64,000 nt of DNA from Terrimesophilobacter sp038243605 (GTDB lineage: Bacteria; Actinomycetota; Actinomycetes; Actinomycetales; Microbacteriaceae), in assembly GCA_038243605.1 (NCBI GenBank), contig JBBSQX010000010.1, positions 31,529 through 95,528 of the forward strand, in the 5' to 3' direction. Under the pieces are notes generated by a model. It saw only the letters and a list, made by a program, of their open reading frames with translations, ran no database searches and was not told where the DNA came from. Below, one piece after another: positions 34,375 to 42,437 of the stretch. The position numbers and the translations under genes are program-made. The first letter of the stretch is position 1; every line of letters starts with the position of its first letter.

Positions 34375-34446
34375 ACAGTCCCGCGGTAGCGAGTAAACAA
34401 CACGACGATCGGAATGAAAGCGCCGCGGTGGGTGTTTACTGACACT

Positions 34447-35832
34447 ATGACGCGTCAACAGCGACTCGTGTTAGTCATCGCGATACTTGCCTCCTTTGTT
34501 GCCTTTTTGGATGGCTCCGTCGTGAACGTTGCCCTCCCTGCCATCAGCAAAGAACTTGGGGGTGGTCTCTCCACTCAGCAGTGGGTGGTCGACGCGTACC
34601 TCATCACTCTTGGCGCGCTCATTCTGGTTGCCGGCTCGCTTTCGGATGTCTTCGGCCGGGTCGCCGTCATCCGTGTTGGGCTGTGGGGTTTCGGTGCGAC
34701 CTCGCTGGCGTGTGCGTTTGCCCCCACAGTTGAGCTGCTCGTGGTCAGTCGTGCACTTCAAGGTGTGGCGGGTGCGCTTCTTGTGCCGAGTTCGCTCGCC
34801 ATGATCATGTCGACGTTCAGAGGCGGACCGCAAGCAAAAGCGATAGGTGCCTGGACGTCGTGGACGAGCGCCGCATTTATCGCTGGGCCGATCATCGGGG
34901 GCTCGCTTGTCGACCTCCTGTCGTGGCGTTTTGTGTTTGCCATCAACGTTCTTCCTCTTGTCGCGACCCTTATTCTGCTCGCGAAAGTCGAGTCAAAGGG
35001 TGAACGAGATCGCTCCACAAAGATCGATTTTCTCGGGGCTGTGCTGTGCGTCGTGGGCATTGGTGCGCCCGTGTTCTCCCTCATTGAGCAACAGAATTTC
35101 GGATGGGCGTCGCCCGTCATCTGGGTACCGCTCGTCGCCGGGATTCTCGCGTTTGCCGCGTTCCTGTGGCGCCAGGCGACCACGGCACAGCCGATGATGC
35201 CGCTCGCTCTCTTTCGCGTGCGCAACTTTGCTGTCGGCAACATTGCAACGCTCTTTGTCTACGGTGCGCTCGGGTTTTCTACTCTCATCATTGTTGTGTT
35301 CCTTCAGCAAACCGGGCACTGGTCTGCGACGTTGGCCGGCATCGCTGTACTACCCGTCACCGTCATCCTGATGTTACTGTCGTCGTTGTTTGGGGGGTTG
35401 TCTGGCAAGTTTGGTCCTCGCCTGTTTATGGCGGTCGGCCCGATCGTCGCTGGCGTCGGTCATATTGCCATGCTCACGGTGACGAGTGACGTCAACTACT
35501 GGTGGCAGCTGCTGCCAGGCATTCTGCTTATTGGTCTAGGGCTGGCGATTACGGTCGCGCCTCTCACTGCGGCCATCCTGGGCTCGATTAGTGAAAAGCA
35601 GTCAGGGATCGGTTCGGCGATCAACAACGCGATCGCCAGAGTCGCTGGCCTCATCACGGTGGCGATGCTGGGAATTATCGTCGGCTCTGCACTCGATGTG
35701 GATGGCATGCGTCGTGCCCTTATCGTGGCAGCAGGGCTCCTCGTCACGGGTGGCGTTGTTTCTGCCATTGGCATCAGTAATAGTGCTGTGACCGCGTCTG
35801 AGACGACGGTAAACGCCGCCCAGGGGCAGTAA
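34447..35832 (+). CDS. MFS transporter, DHA2 (EmrB/QacA) type
   Basis: The 461-aa protein has about 14 hydrophobic helices. TM1 carries ASFVAFLDGSVVNVALPAI and motif A is SLSDVFGRVAVIRVG, both typical of 14-TM proton-driven multidrug exporters. ALQGVAGALLVPSSLAMIM is the usual motif C region. The frame opens at 34414, but the ATG at 34447 gives the normal start. There is no adjacent regulator. The substrate is unknown. Confidence 0.9.
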   Translation: MTRQQRLVLVIAILASFVAFLDGSVVNVALPAISKELGGGLSTQQWVVDAYLITLGALILVAGSLSDVFGRVAVIRVGLWGFGATSLACAFAPTVELLVVSRALQGVAGALLVPSSLAMIMSTFRGGPQAKAIGAWTSWTSAAFIAGPIIGGSLVDLLSWRFVFAINVLPLVATLILLAKVESKGERDRSTKIDFLGAVLCVVGIGAPVFSLIEQQNFGWASPVIWVPLVAGILAFAAFLWRQATTAQPMMPLALFRVRNFAVGNIATLFVYGALGFSTLIIVVFLQQTGHWSATLAGIAVLPVTVILMLLSSLFGGLSGKFGPRLFMAVGPIVAGVGHIAMLTVTSDVNYWWQLLPGILLIGLGLAITVAPLTAAILGSISEKQSGIGSAINNAIARVAGLITVAMLGIIVGSALDVDGMRRALIVAAGLLVTGGVVSAIGISNSAVTASETTVNAAQGQ

Positions 35833-35884
35833 AATTGCGTGTTGCCGCGGCGCATCTGATTCGCGTTACTTACCGGAGATGTTT

Positions 35885-36730
35885 CTAACTGACTATTTTT
35901 TCTCCTGCGAGTACGAGCGAGACCACCGCGATGAGCGCGCCGAGAATCACGAGACGAAAGAGCGGTCTCGCCGGAGCACGAGTGAGGGCGAGATATATGC
36001 CAACGAGCACGATGATCGTTTCGGCGATGATGGTGATCAGACCGATGGTCGACAGCGTGGTTCCTGACCCGACGACAACGGTGATTGTCGCCGCGGCGAG
36101 TGCACCAAAGGTGACGAGTGATGATGCGCGCGAGCTGACGCGGTGCGGAAGTCCGACAATGCCGGTGGCGCGATCGTCGGCAATGTCGGGAAGGGCGTTG
36201 GCGAAATGCGCGGCAACCCCCAGTGTTGCGCCAGCCGCCATTGCCCACCATGCAGGTACTGCGGGGGTGTCGCGTGCGAGGGTGATGACCGCGGGGAGGG
36301 TGCCGAACCCGATGAGATATGGCAGCACCGACAGTGCTGTCTTTTTGAGACCGAGGTTGTAGGCCCAGCCGGCTGCGATGAAGATCGCATGTGCGAGCGT
36401 CGCCAGCCAGCCAAGAGGCAGCATGAGCAACACGCCAGCGACGCCAGTGAGAAGTGAGGCATTGCGTACTGTTGTGGAGGTGATCTGTCCGGTAGCCACG
36501 GGCTTGTCGGTCCGACCCACGATGCGATCACGCTGAGCATCCAGCCAGTCGTTTGAGAGGCCAACTGAGAACTGACCCAGTAACACCGCGAGGCCGAGGA
36601 GGGCGACACGCCCTCCGTCGAGCACCGTGATTCCGAGCATGGTGCACATGGCGGCTACGGCGAAACTTGGACCAGGGTGCGTGGAGAGCAGCAGCAACAC
36701 AGCTGCGGATCGGCGCGAACGGTTCTGCAT
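35885..36730 (-). CDS. UbiA family prenyltransferase
   Basis: The 281-aa protein has about nine hydrophobic helices. The first Asp-rich motif is SNDWLDAQRDRIVGRTDKP and the second is ALPDIADDRATG, both needed for Mg-diphosphate binding. It transfers a prenyl chain to an aromatic acceptor in the membrane. Neighbours do not reveal the acceptor. Menaquinone (MenA-like) or another lipid quinone are possibilities. The ATG lies 6 nt after TACGCT, consistent with a leaderless mRNA. Confidence 0.92.
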   Translation of the reverse strand: MQNRSRRSAAVLLLLSTHPGPSFAVAAMCTMLGITVLDGGRVALLGLAVLLGQFSVGLSNDWLDAQRDRIVGRTDKPVATGQITSTTVRNASLLTGVAGVLLMLPLGWLATLAHAIFIAAGWAYNLGLKKTALSVLPYLIGFGTLPAVITLARDTPAVPAWWAMAAGATLGVAAHFANALPDIADDRATGIVGLPHRVSSRASSLVTFGALAAATITVVVGSGTTLSTIGLITIIAETIIVLVGIYLALTRAPARPLFRLVILGALIAVVSLVLAGEKIVS

Positions 36731-36736
36731 TCAGTC

Positions 36737-36742
36737 AGCGTA
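36737..36742 (-). promoter_or_regulatory. -10 box of a leaderless promoter (UbiA gene)
   Basis: TACGCT on the minus strand ends 6 nt before the ATG at 36730. Confidence 0.55.
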
Positions 36743-36763
36743 TCGCTCGACGGAACTGGTGGG

Positions 36764-37741
36764 TTATGGCACGAGCAGGAGCTTGCCGATGTGGCTCCCT
36801 GCCTCCATTTTTTCGTGAGCTAGGTGAGCTTCGTTGAGCGGAAACTTCTCGTCTACGACCGGTTTGACGAGTCCGGATGCCACAAGCGGCCATGCTGTCG
36901 CTCTCACGCTCGCAATAATTGCCTCCTTATTGGCAAGCGTTCGGGCGCGTAGCGTGCTGGCGTGCACTGTGCCCCATGTAGACATGAGACGCCCGACACT
37001 GAGTTCGCCTGCCACAGCACTCTGGTTGGCGATCAGCTCGAGGCGACCGTGCGGTGCAAGCGCACGCAGGTTTCGGTCAAGGTACGCGCCACCAATCGGG
37101 TCGAGGATCACGTCGGCGCCTCTGCCCTCTGTGGCGCTGCGCAGTTCCTCAACAAAGTCCTGAGTCCGGTAATTGATCAGGATGTCGGCGCCGAGTTCAC
37201 GACAGGCAGCAAGTTTCGCCTCCGAGCCGCAGGTCACGGCCACGCGACATCCGAGGGCCTTCGCCAACTGGATTGCCATGGTTCCGATACCGCCAGAGCC
37301 GCCGTGAACGAGCAGCGTTTCGCCAGTACGAAGCTCCGCGTTCATGAACACGGTCGACCAGACGGTCGCGATTGCTTCTGGCAGTGCAGCAGCATCCGCC
37401 AGACTCACCGCGTCGGGAACCGGCAGCACAAGGCCCTCGGCTACAGCAACCTTCTCGGCGTATCCACCGCCCGCAAGAAGTGCACACACTCTATCGGTCA
37501 CCTGCACGCTGGTGACACCGTCGCCCACGGCAATAACTGTTCCAGACACTTCGAGCCCTGGCCACTGCGGTGCACCAGCAGGTGGCGGATAGTTGCCCTC
37601 GCGTTGATGAATATCTGCGCGGTTTATCCCAGAAGCCTCCACAGAGATCAGTACCTGACCGTGTTCGGGAACCGGATCGGGAAGCTCCGTCACGCGTAAT
37701 GAAGTGGGTCCACCCGGCTTTGTGATGATGACTGCCCGCAT
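36764..37741 (-). CDS. NAD(P)H:quinone oxidoreductase, zinc-independent MDR family
   Basis: The 325-aa medium-chain reductase has the GroES-like N-terminus (SVEASGINRADIHQREG) and Rossmann loop VHGGSGGIGTMAIQLAKALG. No zinc-ligand Cys cluster is visible, as in quinone oxidoreductase/PIG3-type enzymes. The frame is open far upstream, but the ATG at 37741, 6 nt after TACTGT, starts exactly at the family N-terminus MRAVIITKPGGP. It is divergent from the gene at 37785. Confidence 0.93.
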   Translation of the reverse strand: MRAVIITKPGGPTSLRVTELPDPVPEHGQVLISVEASGINRADIHQREGNYPPPAGAPQWPGLEVSGTVIAVGDGVTSVQVTDRVCALLAGGGYAEKVAVAEGLVLPVPDAVSLADAAALPEAIATVWSTVFMNAELRTGETLLVHGGSGGIGTMAIQLAKALGCRVAVTCGSEAKLAACRELGADILINYRTQDFVEELRSATEGRGADVILDPIGGAYLDRNLRALAPHGRLELIANQSAVAGELSVGRLMSTWGTVHASTLRARTLANKEAIIASVRATAWPLVASGLVKPVVDEKFPLNEAHLAHEKMEAGSHIGKLLLVP

Positions 37742-37747
37742 GGCATC

Positions 37748-37753
37748 ACAGTA
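37748..37753 (-). promoter_or_regulatory. -10 box of a leaderless promoter (quinone oxidoreductase)
   Basis: TACTGT on the minus strand ends 6 nt before the ATG at 37741. Confidence 0.55.
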
Positions 37754-37771
37754 CGCCCAAAATTGGTGGTC

Positions 37772-37777
37772 TACCCT
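37772..37777 (+). promoter_or_regulatory. -10 box of a leaderless promoter (gene at 37785)
   Basis: TACCCT ends 7 nt before the ATG at 37785. The two divergent leaderless start codons are only 43 bp apart. Confidence 0.5.
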
Positions 37778-37784
37778 TAACCCC

Positions 37785-38258
37785 ATGGGTCTGATACTTG
37801 ATGAGGCGGTGATCGCCAAAACCCTCGTGGGCGAATGGCGCATCGGCGCGACCAACATTGACGAGTGGGTTAATGGTGCGCGCCGCGACACTCTCTTTAT
37901 TTTCGCCATCGAGCAGCAAAGCCCCCTTGTCATTAAAGAAGAACAGGTGTACAAGGTCAGGGATGGCAAGGAGCGCCGAGTTGCCCTGATAAATCGGTTC
38001 TCACACGGCCAATTCATTTCGAAGGGGCGGGTGCTCTTGGGCGGGATGAGTCGTTGGACTATCGGTGGAATTGATACTGAAAACGGAATTGTTCTTGTGC
38101 GCATGACCCACACTCGAGGTGGTCAGGACGGCCTTATTGTGCTTGTTCGAAGCGATGCTCCCGTTGACGAATTGCGTACCATCATTGCTCATCAAGCAGG
38201 CGAGTTCGGCATTGGTCCTGAAGACTTTGCCAGCCTCACGTGGGTACCAGTTTCCTGA
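37785..38258 (+). CDS. Conserved protein of unknown function
   Basis: The 157-aa soluble protein MGLILDEAVIAKTLVGEWRI shows alternating strands (RRDTLFIFAIEQQSPLVIKE, GKERRVALINRFSHGQFISK) and may be a beta-barrel or lipocalin-like domain, then a helical C-terminus. No catalytic motif is seen, and there is no signal peptide. The upstream frame is open, but the leaderless -10 box supports ATG 37785. Function cannot be stated. Confidence 0.7.
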   Translation: MGLILDEAVIAKTLVGEWRIGATNIDEWVNGARRDTLFIFAIEQQSPLVIKEEQVYKVRDGKERRVALINRFSHGQFISKGRVLLGGMSRWTIGGIDTENGIVLVRMTHTRGGQDGLIVLVRSDAPVDELRTIIAHQAGEFGIGPEDFASLTWVPVS

Positions 38259-38299
38259 CGTTCGGTTGGCCCCTCAAAAGTGAGTACGAGTTAACGCAC

Positions 38300-38641
38300 T
38301 TACTCCGTTGGCAGTTGGAAGCCCTCGAGTCCATCGATGGCGATGGGCTGATAGTTATCGGAAGCTCTGAGCGCACGGTGCGAGGGGGCCTGCGTCGGGG
38401 CCGCGGAGGCCGGGGTTGCCATGCCGATTGATGCGCTAGCCAGCAACGCTGCCGCAAGCACGAGGGAGGCCGCTGCTCCGCTCACCGAGGCATGTGCGAA
38501 AGTAAGGTCGCCGTGGGTGCGCAGGCGCCGCACGACGACGCCGATCGCCACAATCACCGCTGCTGCGATGGCGAGTACAAAAGTGAGGGGGAGCGGAATG
38601 GTGGCAAAGGTTGTGGTCGCGACACTCAACACAGCAGTCAT
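38300..38641 (-). CDS. Small two-helix membrane protein
   Basis: The 113-aa protein has two hydrophobic helices (about residues 15-38 and 52-75, the latter ending in an Ala-rich ATPASAAPTQAP stretch that resembles a signal cleavage region) and a polar C-terminus. A strong Shine-Dalgarno (GGAAGGAA) precedes the ATG. A promoter and an 87-nt leader with two hairpins lie upstream. Family not recognised. Confidence 0.65.
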   Translation of the reverse strand: MTAVLSVATTTFATIPLPLTFVLAIAAAVIVAIGVVVRRLRTHGDLTFAHASVSGAAASLVLAAALLASASIGMATPASAAPTQAPSHRALRASDNYQPIAIDGLEGFQLPTE

Positions 38642-38764
38642 TGCTGGCTGTTCCTTCCGGGGGAATAAGGAACACTCTCGCTCGGGTAGCGAAAGCCGCA
38701 GCCCACAAAGTCAGTGACTTTCGGGTGTAGCAAAATCTTACAATACCCACGAATGGGGGGTCAA
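38642..38764 (-). promoter_or_regulatory. Promoter and two-hairpin leader of the small membrane protein gene
   Basis: On the minus strand TTGACC (38764-38759), an 18-bp spacer and TAAGAT (38740-38735) predict a start near 38728; the -35 overlaps the stop codon of the GH15 gene. The leader holds hairpin 1 (CCC 38725-38723 and AAAGTC 38721-38716 with GACTTT 38712-38707 and GGG 38704-38702) and hairpin 2 (CTTTCGCT 38695-38688 with AGCGAGAG 38682-38675), then the Shine-Dalgarno. It may be an mRNA regulatory element. I recognise no known riboswitch. Confidence 0.5.
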
Positions 38765-40587
38765 GAAGACGCGCCCTCGCTCACCTGGGACAACTGCGTT
38801 TTATCTTTGCGGGTCTTCGCAAAGACGATGGCACCGGATGCCCTTACTAAGCCGAGGTGAGAAAGAGCTTGTGGCGTGTTGCCAACATGGCGCTGCTGTT
38901 GAGTGTCGTATTCCTCGGAGAGCATGCCAACGTCATTGCAGAATCCGACGAGTCGATCCATGAGCGTGGTCGCATCGTCGACTCTGCCACTCAGTGCGTA
39001 CTGCTCAACGAGCCAGAACGAACATGCCAAGAACGGGTGTTCGCCTGCAGGCAAACCGTCGTTGCCGTCCTCGGTGAGATAGCGCAGAAGAAGGCCATCC
39101 TGTAAAAGCTCTTCTTCGATAGCGGCGACCGTGCCAAGCATCCGGGGGTCGTCATGGCCGATGTAGCCAATCTGCGCAAGTTGCAAAAGTGTAGCGTCGA
39201 CACGATCTGTGCCGTAATACTGCGTATAGGTGTTGCGTTTGCGGTCGAACCCGTGCTCCTCAATGTCGTCACGGATTTGATCGCGGAGTTTCTCCCACTC
39301 GTCGGCCGGCCCATCCAGCCCATGATCCCGTACGGCGCGAACGCCGCAATCCAAGGCTGCCCACAGCATGGCTCGCGAGTGTGTGAAATTTCGAGTAGGA
39401 CCACGCATCTCCCACATACCTTGATCTTCGCGCTGCCAGTTTTTTTCCACGAACGTCAGGAGGGCGCGTTGAAGCGGCCACGAAAACTTGTCCTCCTTCG
39501 CGCCGACTTCGCGTGCTTTTTGCAGCGCCAGCATAATTTCACCGAAAATATCTCCCTGATACTGCGTGAACGCGCCGTTTCCTTTGCGCACGGGGGCGGC
39601 CCCGTGATAGCCGGGAAGGCTGTCTACCGTCAGTTCGGTGAGCTCACGTTCGCCACCCAATCCGTACATGATTTGAATGTCAGAGGGGTCTCCCGCGATC
39701 GCGCGCAGTAGCCAATTGCGCCAACTCCTCGCCTCTGATCTGAACCCACGGCTCAGTAGAACCTCAAGTGTCGCCGATGCGTCACGAAGCCACACAAACC
39801 TGTAATCCCAATTGCGCACACCACCCCACTGTTCAGGAAGGCTGGTGGTCGCTGCCGCGACGACTCCTCCCGTGTCCTCGTGGGTGAGCGCACGCAAAAT
39901 AAGGAGCGATCGGATGACTTCCGCCTTATACGGGCCTTCTTCAACGTCGCACGCTGAGAGCCAGTCGTTCCACCAGCGGGTCGTCTTTCGGATGCCTTTG
40001 CGAATGTTGTAACGCGAGGGCACCTTTCGATGAGATGGATACCACGTCATAGAAAGGTCAACAGTATCGCCCGCATTTACTGTGAAGTCGCCGACGTGTG
40101 CATGGTCGGCTGGCGTAAGTTTTGGCCCACGCACGACGACAGCATCGGGCCCGGCAACAGCGACGAGGGCGTGATCTTTATTCTCCGGCATTTGTCTCAC
40201 CCATGGCATCGCATCCGCATACCCGAACCGAATGCGTAATTCTTGGTGCATTTCGACAGTGCCGCGCACCCCGCGCACTCGTCGAATGAGGTCGGCTCGT
40301 CGATCGCCGTGCGGCATGAGCTCGGTCACTTCTACCTCGCCGTCTGATGTGACCCAGTTCGTCACGAGGTTGAACGTAGCGCCATCGTATCGTCGCGTGC
40401 TCGTCGCGTGATCAGACTTTGGCGCGAGAAGCCAGCGACCATGATCTTTGGTGCCGAGGAGCGCGCCGAACGTTGATGCGGAATCAAATCGCGGAAAACA
40501 CAGCCAGTCAATGCTGCCGTTTTTTCCGATCAGTGCGGCCGTGTGGCAGTCGCCAATCATTGCGTAGTCTTCGATAGGTAGTGACAT
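38761..40587 (-). CDS. Glycoside hydrolase family 15 (trehalase/glucoamylase-like)
   Basis: The 608-aa protein begins MSLPIEDYAMIGDCHTAALI and has the GH15 (alpha/alpha)6 features WDYRFVWLRDASATLEVL, LGGERELTELTVDSLPGYHG and QRHVGNTPQALSHLGLVRA. The catalytic acids are expected in WEMRGPTRNFTHSRAMLWAA and the C-terminal part. Mycobacterial members of this subfamily hydrolyse trehalose. It is cytosolic (no signal peptide). It is divergent from the zwf-type gene 41 bp away, which suggests that glucose released is sent to the pentose phosphate path. Confidence 0.9.
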   Translation of the reverse strand: MSLPIEDYAMIGDCHTAALIGKNGSIDWLCFPRFDSASTFGALLGTKDHGRWLLAPKSDHATSTRRYDGATFNLVTNWVTSDGEVEVTELMPHGDRRADLIRRVRGVRGTVEMHQELRIRFGYADAMPWVRQMPENKDHALVAVAGPDAVVVRGPKLTPADHAHVGDFTVNAGDTVDLSMTWYPSHRKVPSRYNIRKGIRKTTRWWNDWLSACDVEEGPYKAEVIRSLLILRALTHEDTGGVVAAATTSLPEQWGGVRNWDYRFVWLRDASATLEVLLSRGFRSEARSWRNWLLRAIAGDPSDIQIMYGLGGERELTELTVDSLPGYHGAAPVRKGNGAFTQYQGDIFGEIMLALQKAREVGAKEDKFSWPLQRALLTFVEKNWQREDQGMWEMRGPTRNFTHSRAMLWAALDCGVRAVRDHGLDGPADEWEKLRDQIRDDIEEHGFDRKRNTYTQYYGTDRVDATLLQLAQIGYIGHDDPRMLGTVAAIEEELLQDGLLLRYLTEDGNDGLPAGEHPFLACSFWLVEQYALSGRVDDATTLMDRLVGFCNDVGMLSEEYDTQQQRHVGNTPQALSHLGLVRASGAIVFAKTRKDKTQLSQVSEGASS

Positions 40588-40616
40588 CGTCCCATCTTGT
40601 CACCGGACTCCGGGGT

Positions 40617-40622
40617 TACCCT
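40617..40622 (+). promoter_or_regulatory. -10 box of a leaderless promoter (zwf-type gene)
   Basis: TACCCT ends 6 nt before the ATG at 40629. Confidence 0.55.
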
Positions 40623-40628
40623 TGGCAG

Positions 40629-41999
40629 ATGTCTCACGAAATCGGAACCCTCATCATTTTTGGAGCCAGTGGCGACCTTACAAAACGGCTGTTGCTGCCG
40701 GGTCTTGGCCAGCTCATTGAGAGCGGACGCGCGAAGGGGCTCACGGTTATTGGAGTTGGACGCGACTCCATGTCGACCGCGTCGTGGCGCGCACGAATGC
40801 AGAAGTCTTTTGCCGCGGGCGGGTCTGAGAGTCGTGCGGTGAAGGATGTTGCTGAACGCTCGCAGTATCGGCAGGCAGACGTAACGAATGCAGATGACAT
40901 TACGCGCCTTCTCGAAGAGTGCGAGGGGTCACCGGCGCTGTATTTCGCGTTGCCGCCTCACGTCACAGAGGCAGCCTCCGAGGCTCTCTCGAAAGTGAAG
41001 CTTCCGCACGGAACCGTGTTTGGGCTTGAAAAACCGTTTGGTACCAACCTGCGCAGCGCTATTGCGCTGAACCGACGTCTCGTGAAGCTTGTTCCGGAGC
41101 AGAGCATCCACCGCGTTGATCATTTTCTCGGAAAATCAACGGTGCTCAACCTTCTCGGGCTGAGGTTTGCCAATCGCATTTTTGAGCCCGTGTGGAATGC
41201 CGACAATATCGCCAGCGTCGAAGTGGTTTTTGATGAGCAATTGGCGCTCGAAGGGCGAGCCGGATACTACGACGGAGCCGGGGCTCTCGTGGATATGATC
41301 CAGAGTCACCTGTTGCTTGTGATGGCGCTGGTAGCGATGGAACCACCGTCGAGTCTCAACGCAGAAGATTTGCGAGGTGCAATGGCTCAGGTTCTTCGTG
41401 CCACGTGCGTTTTCGGTGGTGATGTTAAGGCGTCGAGTCGTCGTGCCCGCTATTCCGCGGGGTCGATTGGCCGCCGAAAGATTCCCTCGTACGTGAAGGA
41501 GCCGGGGGTTGATCCGAAGAACAATACCGAAACACTCGCCGAAGTAACGCTGGCGATCGACAATTGGCGCTGGGCCGGCGTGCCGTTTATTCTGCGCTCA
41601 GGTAAGGCGCTCTCTGATAAGCGCAAAGAGATCATCATTACCTTCAAAGATGTTCCTCACCTTCCCAACGGACTCAGCGGAAAGCTTGGCCCAGCGGCGC
41701 TGCGAATCTCGTTGAGCCCAGAAGACATCAACTTGGACCTCAACATCAATGGCGAGGGGAACCCGTTTACGCTTGACCGCGTGGTGCTCTCTGCGGAATT
41801 CGCCTCGGGAGCTATGGGGCCATATGGCGAGGTTCTCGCTGGGTTGCTCTCCAATGATCCGACTCTGTCCGTGCGTGCTGACGTTATCGAGGAGTGCTGG
41901 CGCATTGTGGGGCCAGTGTTGGAGGCGTGGAAGAAGGGTTCAGTTCGGTTAGACGAATACCCTGCGGGATCGGGCGGTCCTCGCGCGTGGCGACCTTAG
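40629..41999 (+). CDS. zwf: Glucose-6-phosphate dehydrogenase family protein
   Basis: The 456-aa NADP-linked dehydrogenase has GASGDLTKR near the N-terminus and the active-site HRVDHFLGKS (about residue 162-171), where the usual RIDHYLGKE ends in Ser. YYDGAGALVDMIQSHLL follows as in the family. It is about 40-60 residues shorter than standard Zwf and may be the actinobacterial second copy. The start at 40629 is set by the TACCCT leaderless box and the family N-terminus MSHEIGTLIIFGASGD; the frame is open further upstream. Confidence 0.88.
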   Translation: MSHEIGTLIIFGASGDLTKRLLLPGLGQLIESGRAKGLTVIGVGRDSMSTASWRARMQKSFAAGGSESRAVKDVAERSQYRQADVTNADDITRLLEECEGSPALYFALPPHVTEAASEALSKVKLPHGTVFGLEKPFGTNLRSAIALNRRLVKLVPEQSIHRVDHFLGKSTVLNLLGLRFANRIFEPVWNADNIASVEVVFDEQLALEGRAGYYDGAGALVDMIQSHLLLVMALVAMEPPSSLNAEDLRGAMAQVLRATCVFGGDVKASSRRARYSAGSIGRRKIPSYVKEPGVDPKNNTETLAEVTLAIDNWRWAGVPFILRSGKALSDKRKEIIITFKDVPHLPNGLSGKLGPAALRISLSPEDINLDLNINGEGNPFTLDRVVLSAEFASGAMGPYGEVLAGLLSNDPTLSVRADVIEECWRIVGPVLEAWKKGSVRLDEYPAGSGGPRAWRP

Positions 42000-42081
42000 G
42001 ATCTACTGACCGTTAGCTGAGTGTAACCTGTTTGGGGGCCGAGTGGCAGTAGGGTCTTAATGAACAGAAATGGAGCACACC

Positions 42082-42243
42082 ATGAATCTGCTACTCGCAA
42101 TTGTAGTTATCGTCGCCATTGCCCTTTTTATTACCGGAAGCATGGCCTCGTCTTTGCAGTTCCTCATCTGGGTGGCTGTCGTTCTCGCGGTTATCGCGGT
42201 TATTGCGTTCCTTGCGAGAACCATTACGGGTCGTCGCGTTTAA
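42082..42243 (+). CDS. 53-aa two-helix membrane protein
   Basis: The protein MNLLLAIVVIVAIALFITGS is nearly all hydrophobic, with two helices separated by MASSLQF and a basic end RTITGRRV. GGAG lies 8 nt before the ATG. A strong terminator follows 44 nt after the stop, supporting a real short transcription unit. It resembles DUF1328/small stress membrane proteins in composition, but not strongly enough to name. Confidence 0.7.
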   Translation: MNLLLAIVVIVAIALFITGSMASSLQFLIWVAVVLAVIAVIAFLARTITGRRV

Positions 42244-42287
42244 CGAAAACTGAAACGCACAGCTGACAAAACACTCGGCTGATGAAG

Positions 42288-42316
42288 CGCCTCCAGGCTC
42301 AGTGCCGGGGGCGTTT
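42288..42316 (+). terminator. Intrinsic terminator after the 53-aa gene
   Basis: CGCCTCC (42288-42294) pairs with GGGGGCG (42307-42313) with one G-T pair; an inner GGC/GCC may extend it. TTT follows. The T-tract is also the first base(s) of the tandem repeat. Confidence 0.6.
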
Positions 42317-42378
42317 CGTGCTGTGCGCACTTCGTGCTGTGCGCACTTCGTGCTGTGCGCACTTCGTGCTGTGCGCAC
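42315..42378. repeat. Four perfect 16-bp tandem repeats
   Basis: TTCGTGCTGTGCGCAC is repeated four times without a mismatch (42315, 42331, 42347, 42363). Each unit contains the palindrome GTGCGCAC. No gene covers it; it lies between the terminator of the 53-aa gene and the end of the siderophore-interacting protein gene on the other strand. Confidence 0.95.
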
Positions 42379-42437
42379 TGAAGAAGGACCTCGCGCACTG
42401 CGCCGTATTGACCCGTCGTCTGGATGAGTAGTTTGGG

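Noticed and set aside
42315..42378. CRISPR-like array
   Set aside because: Units are directly adjacent with no spacers, and no cas gene is in the window.
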